A stretch of 64,000 nt of DNA from Burkholderiaceae bacterium (lineage in GTDB: Bacteria; Pseudomonadota; Gammaproteobacteria; Burkholderiales; Burkholderiaceae_A). The stretch covers positions 1-64,000 of the forward strand of contig JAGYKN010000005.1 of NCBI GenBank assembly GCA_018401615.1, read 5' to 3'. Numbering within the stretch: position 1 is the stretch's first letter; each line of letters begins with the position of its first letter. A program made the translations under genes and the position numbers. The notes beneath the pieces were generated by a model. It saw nothing but the letters and a program-made list of their open reading frames with translations. It was not told where the DNA came from and made no database searches. Of this stretch, positions 1 to 8,802 are shown one piece after another.

Positions 1-69
1 CGGGCACCCCTCCACGACGAACCCGAAAGTATCCGTCTTTCGGTCGAGGCTGTCAAATCGATGGCCGGG

Positions 70-1050
70 TCAGAAGACGCTTCGGATGGCCAAAAAATCA
101 AGGGCCCGACCGCTGGGCTCGGTGTAGAGGATGCGCACTGGAAAGTGCCGATCGGTTGGGTCGAGCCAGAGGTCGATTTGTCCCATCCTTCGGGTCTGAA
201 AAGGGTCGCTCGTCACGCGCAATGCGCTCACCAGAATGCCCCCTGGCAAGACGAGGTCCTCCGGGTCGCCGACCTGAAACCGCACCGTTTGCACGTCCTT
301 GTGGGTGGCCAGGGGAATATCGAAGCGCTGTCCTGGCTGAAGGCCTTCGGGCTGCGACTCTCCCATCCAGGCCAGCTGGAAGGCCACACTGAGTCGGTCT
401 TGCAGGCCATTTGGCGCCGTGATCAGGGGGCCATCTGCAGCGAACTGAGCGGTCTTGGCCAGTGGATCAAATGTGCTCTGCGAGGCTGGGCGCCTTGGCG
501 TGTTTTGCTTAAAGCTCCTTGGGATCAAGCCATCGGGGCCAATTTCACCCGCACTCTTGAGCTCGACTGGGCCGCCCACAAAAATAGAAACCCACCCCAC
601 GGCCCTTGCAGAGAGCGTAAGCGCATACTCTTTTTCATTTGGGTAGTCGAGTCGGATCTCGCCACGGCCAAGGGGCTCGCCATCAAGGGCGTAGGTGCCC
701 CAATACGCCTCAATGGCCAGCGCGCCCGACTTGGGCATCTCTGCCGCCTTTTTCGGCGAGGGTGGCAGCGCGGCCACCTCTGCTGCTGCTGCAGGAGCGG
801 GGTCCTGAACAGTGGCGACATCGGGTGCAGGCGCTGCCACTGGGGCCGGTGGCGGTGGTGCTCGAGGCGCGGCGGTGGGCGGCAGCTCAGGTGGGGCAGG
901 ATTGACCCAGGTGACCTCAAGCGGCCTTTCGGACGCCTCCTCGGGCAGCCTGAGCCAGGCCGTTGGCCCCTCCCAAATGAAGACCAGCAGCAGCACATGC
1001 AGGAGCACCACGAGGGTGAGGCTGCTCGAAAAAAGACGGGTGGGTGTCAC
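70..1050 (-). CDS. DUF3108 domain-containing protein
   Basis: Predicted envelope protein of unknown function, about 326 aa. A hydrophobic N-terminal segment (about residues 8-28) is followed by a proline/alanine-rich linker (about 30-100), giving a TonB-like layout, and then a C-terminal DUF3108 beta-rich domain (from about residue 125 to the end). I chose the GTG at 1050 because an AAGG sequence lies 8 nt upstream and the protein then begins just before the membrane anchor; an in-frame TTG at 1134 would overlap phaM. In Burkholderiales this family often sits near purN or rsmB, and the final genes of this window are rsmB-linked. The family assignment is fairly secure; the biochemical role is unknown. 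Confidence 0.8.
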   Translation of the reverse strand: MTPTRLFSSSLTLVVLLHVLLLVFIWEGPTAWLRLPEEASERPLEVTWVNPAPPELPPTAAPRAPPPPAPVAAPAPDVATVQDPAPAAAAEVAALPPSPKKAAEMPKSGALAIEAYWGTYALDGEPLGRGEIRLDYPNEKEYALTLSARAVGWVSIFVGGPVELKSAGEIGPDGLIPRSFKQNTPRRPASQSTFDPLAKTAQFAADGPLITAPNGLQDRLSVAFQLAWMGESQPEGLQPGQRFDIPLATHKDVQTVRFQVGDPEDLVLPGGILVSALRVTSDPFQTRRMGQIDLWLDPTDRHFPVRILYTEPSGRALDFLAIRSVF

Positions 1051-1073
1051 GGATTTGACCTTACACTTCTTTG

Positions 1074-1532
1074 ATGGAAAACCCGAGTGACCCCTTTTCT
1101 TTTCTGAGGTCTGGCTGGCCAGGAATCGGTGCAAGCGGGTTTGCCCAGATGCCCGCTGCTGCTATGCCGACCATGGATCTCGAAGACCTGGACAAGCGCA
1201 TCTCAGACCTAAAAGCCGTTGATCAGTGGCTCAGCCTGAACCTGCAACTGCTCAAATCAACCATTCAAGGCATGGAGATTCAGCGGGGCACCCTGGCCCA
1301 ACTCCAGGCCATGCAGTCGTCCATGCAGGCCCCCAGCGGGGAGACAGGGCATCCGGCAGGAATGCTTTGGGCCAACCTGCAAAACCAATTCAGTCAGATG
1401 GTGGCGGCCGCACAGGCTGGAACAGCCCCTTCCGAGGCGGCGCCCCAGGCGACACCTCAGGCGCCCCAGGCCAAACCCTCACGCGGCCCTGCCAAGCCTC
1501 GACGGACTCGAGCAAGGCCCGCAAGTCTGTGA
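1074..1532 (+). CDS. phaM: PhaM-family polyhydroxyalkanoate granule regulatory protein
   Basis: Small protein (152 aa) of the PhaM family, which in Ralstonia activates PHB synthase and ties granules to the nucleoid. Visible features are an N-terminal DPFSFL stretch, a central helical core with the family pattern LDKRI-DLKAV-QWL-LN-L and IQGMEIQR (about residues 35-75), and an Ala/Pro-rich C-terminus ending in a basic tail with several Lys/Arg residues, as expected for DNA contact. The ATG at 1074 is preferred over the TTG immediately before it. It is transcribed divergently from the DUF3108 gene with only 23 nt between start codons. No other PHA gene is in the window. Confidence 0.85.
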   Translation: MENPSDPFSFLRSGWPGIGASGFAQMPAAAMPTMDLEDLDKRISDLKAVDQWLSLNLQLLKSTIQGMEIQRGTLAQLQAMQSSMQAPSGETGHPAGMLWANLQNQFSQMVAAAQAGTAPSEAAPQATPQAPQAKPSRGPAKPRRTRARPASL

Positions 1533-1648
1533 CCACTCTCACGCCGGCTGGCCCACGTCTCTGATCCAAGGCGTGACATCTCGGGCCCACCGGGGTGTCG
1601 ACGGCCAGGGGCGGTCTCGAAAAAACCTTACTCATCGCAGACTGGTGT

Positions 1649-1678
1649 TTGACTTTGTTCTTTTCCAGAACTTAGTAT
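1649..1678 (+). promoter_or_regulatory. Candidate sigma-70 promoter for the peroxidase-folE2 genes
   Basis: A -35-like TTGACT (1649-1654) and a -10-like TAGTAT (1673-1678) are separated by 18 nt in the 178-nt gap between phaM and the peroxidase gene. Transcription would begin near 1685, before the proposed TTG start at 1711, and would exclude earlier in-frame starts. Prediction from sequence only. Confidence 0.45.
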
Positions 1679-1710
1679 GGGATTCGATCCCCCCTCTGGT
1701 CAGGTCAACC

Positions 1711-2331
1711 TTGCCGACGCATCCATTTCTGTCTTCTCTGCAACGCCACGCCCTGCTGCTGTGCGTCCTTGTCCTGACTGCATTTGCCCTCTCCCCAGCG
1801 GTCGCAGCCGATTGCCCGCGGCTGCTTGACAAGTCGTTTGCCCGCCTCCAAGACGATGCCCCGCAGTCGTTGTGTCAATACAAGGGGAAGGTCTTGCTTG
1901 TGGTCAACACCGCCAGCTTCTGCGGTTTTACCCAGCAATACGAAGGGCTCGAAGCGCTCCATCAGCAATATGCTGGTCGCGGGTTCACCGTTCTCGGCTT
2001 TCCTTCAAACGATTTTGGAAATCAGGAGCCAGGCAGCAACGAACAGATTGCGGCCTTTTGCACCAACACGTTTTCCATAAAATTCCCCATGTTTGCAAAG
2101 ACCAGCGTCAAGGGCAAGGCTGCCAATCCGCTCTTTAAGGAGCTCTCGCGGCAGTCTGATGCGCCCGGCTGGAACTTTCACAAGTACTTAATAGACAAAG
2201 AAGGACGGCTCGTTCGCAGCTACGCCAGCCACGTGGCCCCAGGCAGCCAGCGTCTTAAAGCCGACATCGAAGGCCTGCTCGCCAAAGGCCCCCACAACAC
2301 GCATGACGCCAATCAAAAGGCCATTCAATGA
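1711..2331 (+). CDS. Exported glutathione peroxidase-like thiol peroxidase
   Basis: Thiol peroxidase of the glutathione peroxidase family (206 aa), reducing hydroperoxides. A hydrophobic signal peptide ends near AVAAD (about residue 33), so the enzyme should act in the periplasm. The peroxidatic cysteine lies in NTASFCGFT, followed by the family block FPSNDFGNQEPGSN and the tryptophan motif WNFHKYL. The glutamine usual in the FPCNQF block is Asp here. The TTG at 1711 is chosen because it follows the candidate promoter at 1649-1678 and gives a normal signal peptide; longer in-frame extensions have no ATG. The stop overlaps the folE2 start (ATGA), so the two are probably co-translated. Confidence 0.85.
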   Translation: MPTHPFLSSLQRHALLLCVLVLTAFALSPAVAADCPRLLDKSFARLQDDAPQSLCQYKGKVLLVVNTASFCGFTQQYEGLEALHQQYAGRGFTVLGFPSNDFGNQEPGSNEQIAAFCTNTFSIKFPMFAKTSVKGKAANPLFKELSRQSDAPGWNFHKYLIDKEGRLVRSYASHVAPGSQRLKADIEGLLAKGPHNTHDANQKAIQ

Positions 2332-3140
2332 ACGCCCCCGAGAAAATTCAACCCGGTGCGCTGCCCGACGTCCAGTCTTCACGTGACACCCGCAGGCTTG
2401 CCATCCAGCAGGTCGGCATCAGAGACTTCAAGCACCCCGTCATGGTCCAGACCGCCAGCGGCCCCCAGCCCTCGGTGGCAACGATTGAAATGACAGTGGC
2501 CCTGCCTGCGGAGGAAAAGGGCACCCACATGTCGCGGTTCATCGAGGTCTTTCAGAACCACGACGAGGCAATCGATTTCGAGAGCTTTAACCGCCTCATG
2601 GACAAGATGCTTGCGCGACTCGATGCACGGGGCGGTGCCATGCAGGTGGCCTTGCCGTTTTTTGTGCGCAAGACCGCGCCCATCTCAGAGGTGAGTTCGC
2701 TGATGGACTACCAGATCACCTGGTCAACCTCGGTCGAGGCAGGCCATCGTGTCACCTGCCTCACGGTGGTGGTGCCCGTTACGAGCCTGTGCCCCTGCTC
2801 CAAAAATATCTCAGACTACGGCGCGCACAACCAGCGATCCCACGTCACGATTCAGGCTGAGCTCGCCTGCGGCATGTCGGTCGAGTCTCTCATTGGAGTT
2901 GCTGAAAAGGCAGCAAGCTGTGAGCTCTGGGGCCTGCTCAAGCGGCCAGACGAAAAATATGTGACCGAGCGTGCCTACGACAACCCCAAGTTCGTCGAGG
3001 ACCTCGTTCGCGACGTCGCCATGTCGCTGCAAGCCGACACTCGCATATCAGCCTTTACGGTCGAGTCTGAGAACTTCGAGTCCATTCATAACCACTCTGC
3101 ATACGCACGCATCGAGCACAGACCGGCCGCGAAGGCCTGA
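2328..3140 (+). CDS. folE2: GTP cyclohydrolase I, FolE2 type
   Basis: Converts GTP to 7,8-dihydroneopterin triphosphate, the first step of tetrahydrofolate (and queuosine) synthesis, in the metal-flexible FolE2 form. At 270 aa it has the usual length. The diagnostic block is SLCPCSKNISDYGAHNQRS, with metal-ligand cysteines near residues 155 and 157; an N-terminal DVQ..D.R segment and GTHMSRF also fit the family. It overlaps the upstream peroxidase by 4 nt (ATGA) and lies 5 nt before the FAD protein gene, so it may be transcribed with the lipid-modification genes downstream. FolE2 enzymes often serve under zinc limitation; no Zur site was recognised here. Confidence 0.95.
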   Translation: MNAPEKIQPGALPDVQSSRDTRRLAIQQVGIRDFKHPVMVQTASGPQPSVATIEMTVALPAEEKGTHMSRFIEVFQNHDEAIDFESFNRLMDKMLARLDARGGAMQVALPFFVRKTAPISEVSSLMDYQITWSTSVEAGHRVTCLTVVVPVTSLCPCSKNISDYGAHNQRSHVTIQAELACGMSVESLIGVAEKAASCELWGLLKRPDEKYVTERAYDNPKFVEDLVRDVAMSLQADTRISAFTVESENFESIHNHSAYARIEHRPAAKA

Positions 3141-3145
3141 CATTC

Positions 3146-4522
3146 ATGGGCCAAGAGCATCCCCACTGGGTGGTGGTCGGTGGCGGTATTTCTGGGCTGT
3201 CTGCGGCCTGGCACCTCCGAGGCCGAGGCAAGGTCACCCTACTTGAGGCAGACCACCGCCTGGGCGGCCATACGCACACCCGGAGCATCACAATCGATGG
3301 CATCACCGCGCCCGTGGACACTGGCTTTATTGTTTTTAATCACAAGACCTACCCTGAGTTGCTTGCCTGGTTCAACACCCTCTCGGTGCCAACCCATCCG
3401 GCCGAGATGTCCTTTTCGGTCTCGGCACAGGCGGGTCGCTTTGAGTGGGCCGGCCATAGCCTCAAGGGGCTCTTTGCCCAGCCGAGCAACATGCTTCGAC
3501 CAACATTTTGGCGCATGCTCGCAGACATCCTGCGGTTTAACCGACGGGCACCGAGAGACTTGCGTCAGATCGAGGCGGGTGCGAAGCCGCCCTGCAGTCT
3601 CGGGGCCTACCTTCAGGCGGGGGGCTACAGCAGGTCCTTTGAAGAGGGCTATCTCTTGCCCATGGCCGGGGCCATCTGGTCTTGTCCCGCCGACCAGATG
3701 CGGGCCTTTCCATTTGAGAGTTTCACTCGGTTTTGCGTCAACCACGGGTTGCTGCAAATCACCGATCGGCCTCAATGGTTCAGTGTGCTCGGTGGAAGCC
3801 ACCAATACATCGATAAGCTCATTGCGCGCTGTCTTGAGGACAAGCAGCCCATAGACTGCCGCACAGACCATGTGGTTGCGGGGGTCGCAAGCCGCCCAGA
3901 TGGTCTGAAGACGGTCACGGGTCTTGATCGCCACACGGGCGAACCATTCGAGATCGTGGCCGATGGGGTGATCCTGGCCAGCCACACCAATCAGTCGGGT
4001 GCGCTGCTCGAGGCGGCAGGCCATCCCGCAGCGGCCTGCCTCAAAGACTTTAGGTACGAAGACAACACCGCCTACCTTCACACCGACACGCGCCTCATGC
4101 CCCGACGTCGCGCCGCATGGGCTGCTTGGAATTATCAGGCCACCGAGCTGCCACTCGACCCCCTCGGGGCGCCTCTTGGCGGCGCACCGCAGCGGGTCTC
4201 CGTAACGTACTGGATGAATGTGCTGCAGTCGTTGCCATTCCAGACACCCATTCTGGTGAGCCTCAACCCCGAGCGAGCGCCCGCGCTGTCACATCAACTC
4301 GAAACCATTCGGTACGCACACCCCGTTTTTGATCAGGCGGCGCTCGCTGCGCGCCAAACCATTCAGGGTCTCCAGGGGCACGACCGCGTCTGGTTTGCCG
4401 GTGCGTGGATCGGATACGGCTTTCATGAAGACGGGTTCCGCTCTGGGCGCGAGGCAGCCCAATCCATGCTGGCCTGGCATGAGGCCTGCGCCTCAGAAGA
4501 AGGCAGTCGATTGGCCGCATGA
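3146..4522 (+). CDS. FAD-dependent amine-oxidase-like oxidoreductase
   Basis: Flavoprotein of the NAD(P)-binding/amine oxidase superfamily (458 aa). The N-terminal dinucleotide-binding motif VGGGISGLSAAW (about residues 10-21) is followed by the acidic strand end LLEAD and the GGH block; the C-terminal FAD motif FAGAWIGYGFHEDGFRSG lies near residues 420-440. Proteins of this type are typically linked to DUF1365 and cyclopropane-fatty-acid-synthase-like genes, as here, and are believed to act on unsaturated or methylated acyl chains of membrane phospholipids. It begins an overlapping gene run (stop/start ATGA with the DUF1365 gene). Substrate is inferred from context only. Confidence 0.85.
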   Translation: MGQEHPHWVVVGGGISGLSAAWHLRGRGKVTLLEADHRLGGHTHTRSITIDGITAPVDTGFIVFNHKTYPELLAWFNTLSVPTHPAEMSFSVSAQAGRFEWAGHSLKGLFAQPSNMLRPTFWRMLADILRFNRRAPRDLRQIEAGAKPPCSLGAYLQAGGYSRSFEEGYLLPMAGAIWSCPADQMRAFPFESFTRFCVNHGLLQITDRPQWFSVLGGSHQYIDKLIARCLEDKQPIDCRTDHVVAGVASRPDGLKTVTGLDRHTGEPFEIVADGVILASHTNQSGALLEAAGHPAAACLKDFRYEDNTAYLHTDTRLMPRRRAAWAAWNYQATELPLDPLGAPLGGAPQRVSVTYWMNVLQSLPFQTPILVSLNPERAPALSHQLETIRYAHPVFDQAALAARQTIQGLQGHDRVWFAGAWIGYGFHEDGFRSGREAAQSMLAWHEACASEEGSRLAA

Positions 4523-5292
4523 CCACCTCAACAGGTGCTCGGCACGAGCCTCGACTGATGCGCGGCGAGGTCATTCACACCCGCCGCGAACCCACCCATC
4601 ACCGCTTTCGGGCCAATGTCGTCGTCTTTCAGCTGCCCCTTGTCTCAATGGCCGCCCAACAAGCCACCGGCGGATGGGCCTGGGGACTGGATCGCACCGC
4701 CCTGCTTCAGGTCAAGACCAAAGACCACGGAGACGGGCGCCCCCTGCTCGACTGGGCACGATCCCAGCTTCAGGCCGCTGGCATCAGGGGCGTCGATGGG
4801 GAGATCTGGCTGAGTTGTCTGCCCCGTTGCCTTGGCTATGCCTTTAAGCCAGTGAGCTTTTGGTTCTGTGAGAACCGCGGGGGTGATACCGTTGCGGTCA
4901 TTGCGGAAGTGAACAATACCTTCGGGGAACGGCATGCTTATGTGCTCGATTGCAGTTCGGGCTACAGGCCTGGCCAGACCCTTGGTCATGACAAAGACTT
5001 CTATGTGTCACCTTTTTTTCCGGCAAAGGGCCGCTACCAGTTTCGCTTTCGACACCAGCCAGATGCCCACGGTGCAGCGCTTGCACGAATTGAAGTCATG
5101 GGACCGCGGGGTCCAAGCTTGGTGACCAGCATCAGCGGTCGCACCCAGGCCCTCACCCAGCGCAGCGCCTGTGCGGCCTGGGCCATGCACCCCTTTCAGA
5201 GCCTCTGGGTCATTGCCCTGATTCATTGGCACGGCCTTCGACTCTGGGTCAAACGCGTTCCCCTGGTGCCTCGAAAGGGAACGGCCACATGA
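4519..5292 (+). CDS. DUF1365 family protein
   Basis: Protein of 257 aa matching the DUF1365 family: the start MRGEVIHTRREPTHHRF, the block CLGYAFKPVSFW, EVNNTFGERHAY and DKDFYVSPFF are the characteristic conserved stretches. No catalytic motif is evident. The family is almost always encoded between an amine-oxidase-like flavoprotein and a Cfa-like methyltransferase, as here, with overlapping codons on both sides (ATGA at 4519-4522 and 5289-5292). The context points to membrane lipid alkyl-chain modification; the molecular role is unknown. Confidence 0.85.
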   Translation: MTTSTGARHEPRLMRGEVIHTRREPTHHRFRANVVVFQLPLVSMAAQQATGGWAWGLDRTALLQVKTKDHGDGRPLLDWARSQLQAAGIRGVDGEIWLSCLPRCLGYAFKPVSFWFCENRGGDTVAVIAEVNNTFGERHAYVLDCSSGYRPGQTLGHDKDFYVSPFFPAKGRYQFRFRHQPDAHGAALARIEVMGPRGPSLVTSISGRTQALTQRSACAAWAMHPFQSLWVIALIHWHGLRLWVKRVPLVPRKGTAT

Positions 5293-6488
5293 GCAGCCCG
5301 GGGATCACCGCGCGGATGGTGCTCAGCATGTTGCGCAACATTGAGCTTGGCGAGATTCGTCTCATCACGCCCGCAGGCGAGCATCAGCTGCAGGGCATCC
5401 AACAGGCAGACTTGGCACCACAGACCTTTGAGATTCGCCGCTGGCGGGCCTTCGAGCGGGCCCTGCGCCGAGGAGACATTGGATTTGGTGAGTCGTTTAT
5501 GGACGGGGACTGGACAACACCCGACCTGCCCGGTCTGCTGCGAACGCTCGCTGCAAATCGGCAGGCCTTAGACAAAGCCTTCGTCGGTCGCCGCTGGCTG
5601 TTGCTGCTCGATCGCATTGGGCATCTCCTGCGAAGCAACTCCGCCAGGCGGGCCAAAAAGAACATTGAGGCCCACTACGACCTGGGCAACGACTTCTACC
5701 GGCTCTGGCTCGACCCCACCATGACCTACTCGAGCGCCATCTACACCGACCGTGAGATGCGCGGCGAGCTGCCCACCGACTTGTCTGGTGCGCAGAACCG
5801 CAAGATGGACCGCGCCCTCTCGATGCTTGGTCCCCTGGGGCCTGAGAGCCAGACCCTCGAGATTGGGTGTGGCTGGGGGGGGTTGGCCATGCGCCGGCTG
5901 CAACAGCCTGGCGGGCACCTGGGGATCACGCTCTCGAGTGAGCAAAAAGCATGGGCGGACGAGCACCTTGCGGCTGAGGGGTTGCAGGGCCGCTGCGACA
6001 TTCGGCTTCAAGACTATCGTCACACCGATGGCAGCTTCGATGGGATTGTGTCCATTGAGATGATTGAGGCCGTTGGCGAAGCTTACTGGCCGGCCTACTT
6101 CAACACGCTGCACCGATGCCTCAAGCCCGGCGGCCGAGCGGTGGTGCAGGCCATCGTGATCCGAGATGACCTCTTTCCGCGGTATCGAAAGGGCCTGGAT
6201 TTCATCCAAAAATACATCTTCCCCGGTGGCATGCTGCTGTCGCGCCAGGCCCTCGAGGCCGTGTCGTCAAAGGCCGGCCTGCGCCTTGTCGATGAGTTCG
6301 CATTTGGCCAGCACTACGCGCGCACCCTGCGAGACTGGTACGACCGATTCAATGCCAAGGAAGATGACATTCGGGCGCTTGGCTTTGATGACCGATTCAT
6401 GGCCATGTGGCGCTTTTATTTGTCGTATTGCGAGGCCGGCTTCTACACCGGTGATTGCGATGTCTTGCAGGTCTGCTTTGAGCGTTAG
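5289..6488 (+). CDS. cfa: Cyclopropane-fatty-acyl-phospholipid synthase family methyltransferase
   Basis: SAM-dependent methyltransferase (399 aa) acting on unsaturated acyl chains of phospholipids. An N-terminal lipid-binding region (DGDW near residue 85) precedes the catalytic domain, which starts with HYDLGNDFY; the SAM-binding motif is LEIGCGWGGLA, followed by SIEMIEAVG and the C-terminal RTLRDWYDRF block. The ATG at 5289 overlaps the DUF1365 stop. Next to an amine-oxidase-like protein and DUF1365, such enzymes may make cyclopropane, methylated or furan-type chains; which of these is made cannot be read from the sequence. Confidence 0.88.
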   Translation: MSSPGITARMVLSMLRNIELGEIRLITPAGEHQLQGIQQADLAPQTFEIRRWRAFERALRRGDIGFGESFMDGDWTTPDLPGLLRTLAANRQALDKAFVGRRWLLLLDRIGHLLRSNSARRAKKNIEAHYDLGNDFYRLWLDPTMTYSSAIYTDREMRGELPTDLSGAQNRKMDRALSMLGPLGPESQTLEIGCGWGGLAMRRLQQPGGHLGITLSSEQKAWADEHLAAEGLQGRCDIRLQDYRHTDGSFDGIVSIEMIEAVGEAYWPAYFNTLHRCLKPGGRAVVQAIVIRDDLFPRYRKGLDFIQKYIFPGGMLLSRQALEAVSSKAGLRLVDEFAFGQHYARTLRDWYDRFNAKEDDIRALGFDDRFMAMWRFYLSYCEAGFYTGDCDVLQVCFER

Positions 6489-6501
6489 GAATCCCTAAGC
6501 C

Positions 6502-7032
6502 GTGATTGCCCGACGCACCCTATTGGTCGGACTCCTTGCAGGCTTGGCCATTTTGCTGTGTCGACCAGCTTGGGCCATGCGCCCAGTGGGGCGGGGCACA
6601 CTGCGAGTCTGGGGCTTTAAGGTCTACGACGCCGAATTGCTTGTGAGCGAGCCCCTCGGCCCAGAGGGCGAGAGCCTTGAGAGCCTGTTTTCGAGGCCGT
6701 TGGCACTTCGCATTCAATATGCTCGCGACATTCAGTCACGGGCCCTCATCGACCGCACCATCGATGAGATGCGCAGCCTTGGTGCTGGCACGGCAGCGCA
6801 ACACACGGCCTGGTCCAAGGCCCTCGATGGCATCTTCCCGACCGTGCAAGAGGGCGATGAACTCCTGGGTGAACATGAACCGGGCCGCGGTGCGCGCTTT
6901 CAATTCAATGGAAAGCCTGTGGGAGAAGTTGCAGACGAGGCATTTTCTCGGGCATTTTTTCGAATCTGGCTCGACCCAAAGACCAGCGCCCCTAGACTGC
7001 GCAAGGCACTGCTTGGCCTTGCAAACAACTGA
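6502..7032 (+). CDS. Chalcone isomerase family protein, exported
   Basis: Protein of 176 aa in the bacterial chalcone-isomerase-like family (fatty-acid-binding fold). A signal peptide ends near PAWAM (about residue 25), so it is probably periplasmic. Family features are GxGxLRVWGFKVYDAELL, the IQYARDI stretch and GKPVGEVADEAFSRAFFRIWLD near the C-terminus. Bacterial members lack flavonoid chemistry and probably bind fatty acids, which fits the surrounding lipid genes. The start is a GTG, 13 nt after the cfa stop. The true ligand is unknown. Confidence 0.8.
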   Translation: MIARRTLLVGLLAGLAILLCRPAWAMRPVGRGTLRVWGFKVYDAELLVSEPLGPEGESLESLFSRPLALRIQYARDIQSRALIDRTIDEMRSLGAGTAAQHTAWSKALDGIFPTVQEGDELLGEHEPGRGARFQFNGKPVGEVADEAFSRAFFRIWLDPKTSAPRLRKALLGLANN

Positions 7033-8263
7033 CAACCTTACCCGGGCTCAGATGCTGCGCTATGGGCTGCCGGGGGTGGTCCTGGCCTCAGCAGCGTTGC
7101 CGCTCTACCTGGTCACGCCACATTTGTACGCCGGCGCGGTGGGGCTTCCCCTTGCCTGGGTAGGCCTGTGCCTCATGGCCACACGGCTCATTGATGCGAT
7201 CACGGATCCCATCATTGGCCGATGGATGGACAAGACCCCCGGAAGACGCTTTGAGAAGTGGATGCTCCCGAGTCTGGCCATCTTGTGCCTGGGCATGGTG
7301 CTGCTGCTCTCTCCGCCCACAGGCTGGTCGAGCGTTGCCCTCATGGCCTACATGACTGGCTGTGCACTGTTGGTGTCGCTCTCAAACAGTGCAGCGGGTC
7401 TGGCCCATCAGGCCTGGCTGGTGAGTTGGACCGACCAGCCCGACACACAGGCTCGGCTGGTCACCAGTCGGGAGGGTTTCACCCTGTTGGGGGTCATGGT
7501 GGCTGCGGTGCTTGCCAGCCAAGACAGTCTCACGGGCCTGCTGGGCTGGGTGCTCCTGGTGGCCCTGCTGGGCGCGGCGGCCTTGCGAGGCCTGCCCGGT
7601 CAGGCCAGCCTCGGTGACACCAGACCCACATCGGTCTCGGCCTGGCAAGGCCTCAAGCTGCTCGATCCGCCCGGCCGCGGGCTGCTCGGGGTGATGGGGC
7701 TCAATGCCCTGGCCAATGCCATCCCGGGCACCTTGTTTCTCTTTTTTGTGGCCGATCAACTGGCCTTGTCCAAGGAGGCCGCTGGCCTATTGCTGATGGG
7801 CTATTTTCTTGCTGCGGCCATCTCGATGGTCTTTTGGCAGCGACTCTTGCGTCGGCACCCGGCGGGCAGGGTCTGGCAGGTCTCCGTGGTGGTCTCCGTG
7901 GTGGCCTTCGTATGGGCCACACAACTCGGAGCCGGTGACCTCTGGCCATTTGCAGTGATTTGTCTTGTCACCGGATTTGCACTCGGTGCAGAGCTCACCT
8001 GCCCCGCACTGCTCTTGGCAGCGGCCATTTCCAGGTCTGGCCAACGTGGCCAGCACGAGGCGCTGATCATGGGCCTGTGGACCCTCTTGCAAAAACTTGC
8101 CCTTGCCCTGGCTGCCGGCCTTGTGCTCCCGCTTCTGGGGAGCCTGGGCTACTCGCCGGGTGAACCCCATGGCATGGCCTTGCCCCTGGCCTATGCTGGC
8201 CTGCCCTGTGGGCTCAAGCTCGCAGCCCTGTTTTTCTTTAGACGACTGGAGACCACCAAGTGA
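7019..8263 (+). CDS. MFS transporter, GPH (glycoside-pentoside-hexuronide cation symporter) type
   Basis: Polytopic membrane protein with about 12 hydrophobic segments. The N-terminal signature RLIDAITDPIIGRWMDKTPGRRF, which includes the DAxTDPxxG motif, marks the GPH family. The TTG at 7019, overlapping the preceding stop by 14 nt, gives the usual short leader before YGLPG; an in-frame ATG at 7052 is the alternative. Members next to cfa/DUF1365 genes are not known sugar carriers, and a lipid-related or ion-coupled role is possible. Two exact 12-bp tandem copies (7881-7904) encode a repeated VSVV inside a membrane segment. Confidence 0.8.
   Translation: MQTTDNLTRAQMLRYGLPGVVLASAALPLYLVTPHLYAGAVGLPLAWVGLCLMATRLIDAITDPIIGRWMDKTPGRRFEKWMLPSLAILCLGMVLLLSPPTGWSSVALMAYMTGCALLVSLSNSAAGLAHQAWLVSWTDQPDTQARLVTSREGFTLLGVMVAAVLASQDSLTGLLGWVLLVALLGAAALRGLPGQASLGDTRPTSVSAWQGLKLLDPPGRGLLGVMGLNALANAIPGTLFLFFVADQLALSKEAAGLLLMGYFLAAAISMVFWQRLLRRHPAGRVWQVSVVVSVVAFVWATQLGAGDLWPFAVICLVTGFALGAELTCPALLLAAAISRSGQRGQHEALIMGLWTLLQKLALALAAGLVLPLLGSLGYSPGEPHGMALPLAYAGLPCGLKLAALFFFRRLETTK
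7881..7904 (+). repeat. 12-bp tandem duplication inside the GPH transporter gene
   Basis: The unit TCTCCGTGGTGG occurs twice without a mismatch (7881-7892, 7893-7904). It keeps the reading frame and repeats the residues VSVV in a transmembrane helix. The absence of mismatches suggests a fairly recent duplication. Confidence 0.9.
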
Positions 8264-8796
8264 TGATGAGACGATTTTTCTTGCTGGCGTTGACCGCCGC
8301 CGCGATTGGCCTACAAGGCTGCGCTGGGCCCAACGTGGAGCAATATGCACAGGAGAAACCTGCACTCGATCTGGCAAACTATTTCCAGGGCCGCACCACC
8401 GGCTGGGGCATGGTCACCGACCGCTCCGGTGAGGTGACTCGGCGTTTTGTGGTGCAGATCGACGGCACTTTCGAGGGCAACACTGGCGTGCTCGATGAGA
8501 CCTTTGAATGGTCCGATGGCGAGAAACAAAAGCGCATCTGGCGCCTGGAGAAACTTGGGCCCAACCGCTGGAAGGGCACGGCCGATGATGTGGTGGGAGA
8601 GGCCACGGGCGAGATCGCGGGCAACGCCCTGCACTGGCGCTACACCCTGGCCGTGCCGGTCAAGGGCACGGTGATCAACATGGCCTTTGATGACTGGATG
8701 GTGCTGATCGATGACAAGGTCATGCTCAACCGCGCCACCTTTAGCAAGTTTGGCATTCGGCTCGGTGAAGTCACCCTCTCGTTTCAGCGGCCATAG
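8263..8796 (+). CDS. DUF3833 family lipoprotein
   Basis: Predicted lipoprotein of about 177 aa with a lipobox LQGC near residue 20. The DUF3833 features are YFQGRTTGWGMVTDRSGEVTRRF, DGTFEGNTGVLDETFEWSDGE and the late WMVLIDDKVMLNRATFSKFG stretch. It overlaps the transporter stop and is followed six nt later by the SDR gene. The family recurs with SDR, Cfa and chalcone-isomerase-like genes in Proteobacteria, so an envelope lipid-handling role is likely but untested. Several in-frame starts exist within 6 nt (GTG 8260, ATG 8263, ATG 8266). Confidence 0.85.
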   Translation: MMRRFFLLALTAAAIGLQGCAGPNVEQYAQEKPALDLANYFQGRTTGWGMVTDRSGEVTRRFVVQIDGTFEGNTGVLDETFEWSDGEKQKRIWRLEKLGPNRWKGTADDVVGEATGEIAGNALHWRYTLAVPVKGTVINMAFDDWMVLIDDKVMLNRATFSKFGIRLGEVTLSFQRP

Positions 8797-8802
8797 CATT
8801 TC

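Noticed and set aside
1-69. Possible gene running off the left edge on the minus strand (GGAGGGG at about 7-14)
   Set aside because: Only a ribosome-binding-like sequence is seen; no start codon or recognisable protein is within the window.
61-1074. Long open frame (337 codons) on the plus strand
   Set aside because: It lies antisense to the DUF3108 gene, has low-complexity Trp/Arg/Gly composition, and no family resemblance; a shadow of a GC-rich gene.
3239-4081. 280-codon open frame on the minus strand
   Set aside because: Antisense to the FAD oxidoreductase, with no family pattern.
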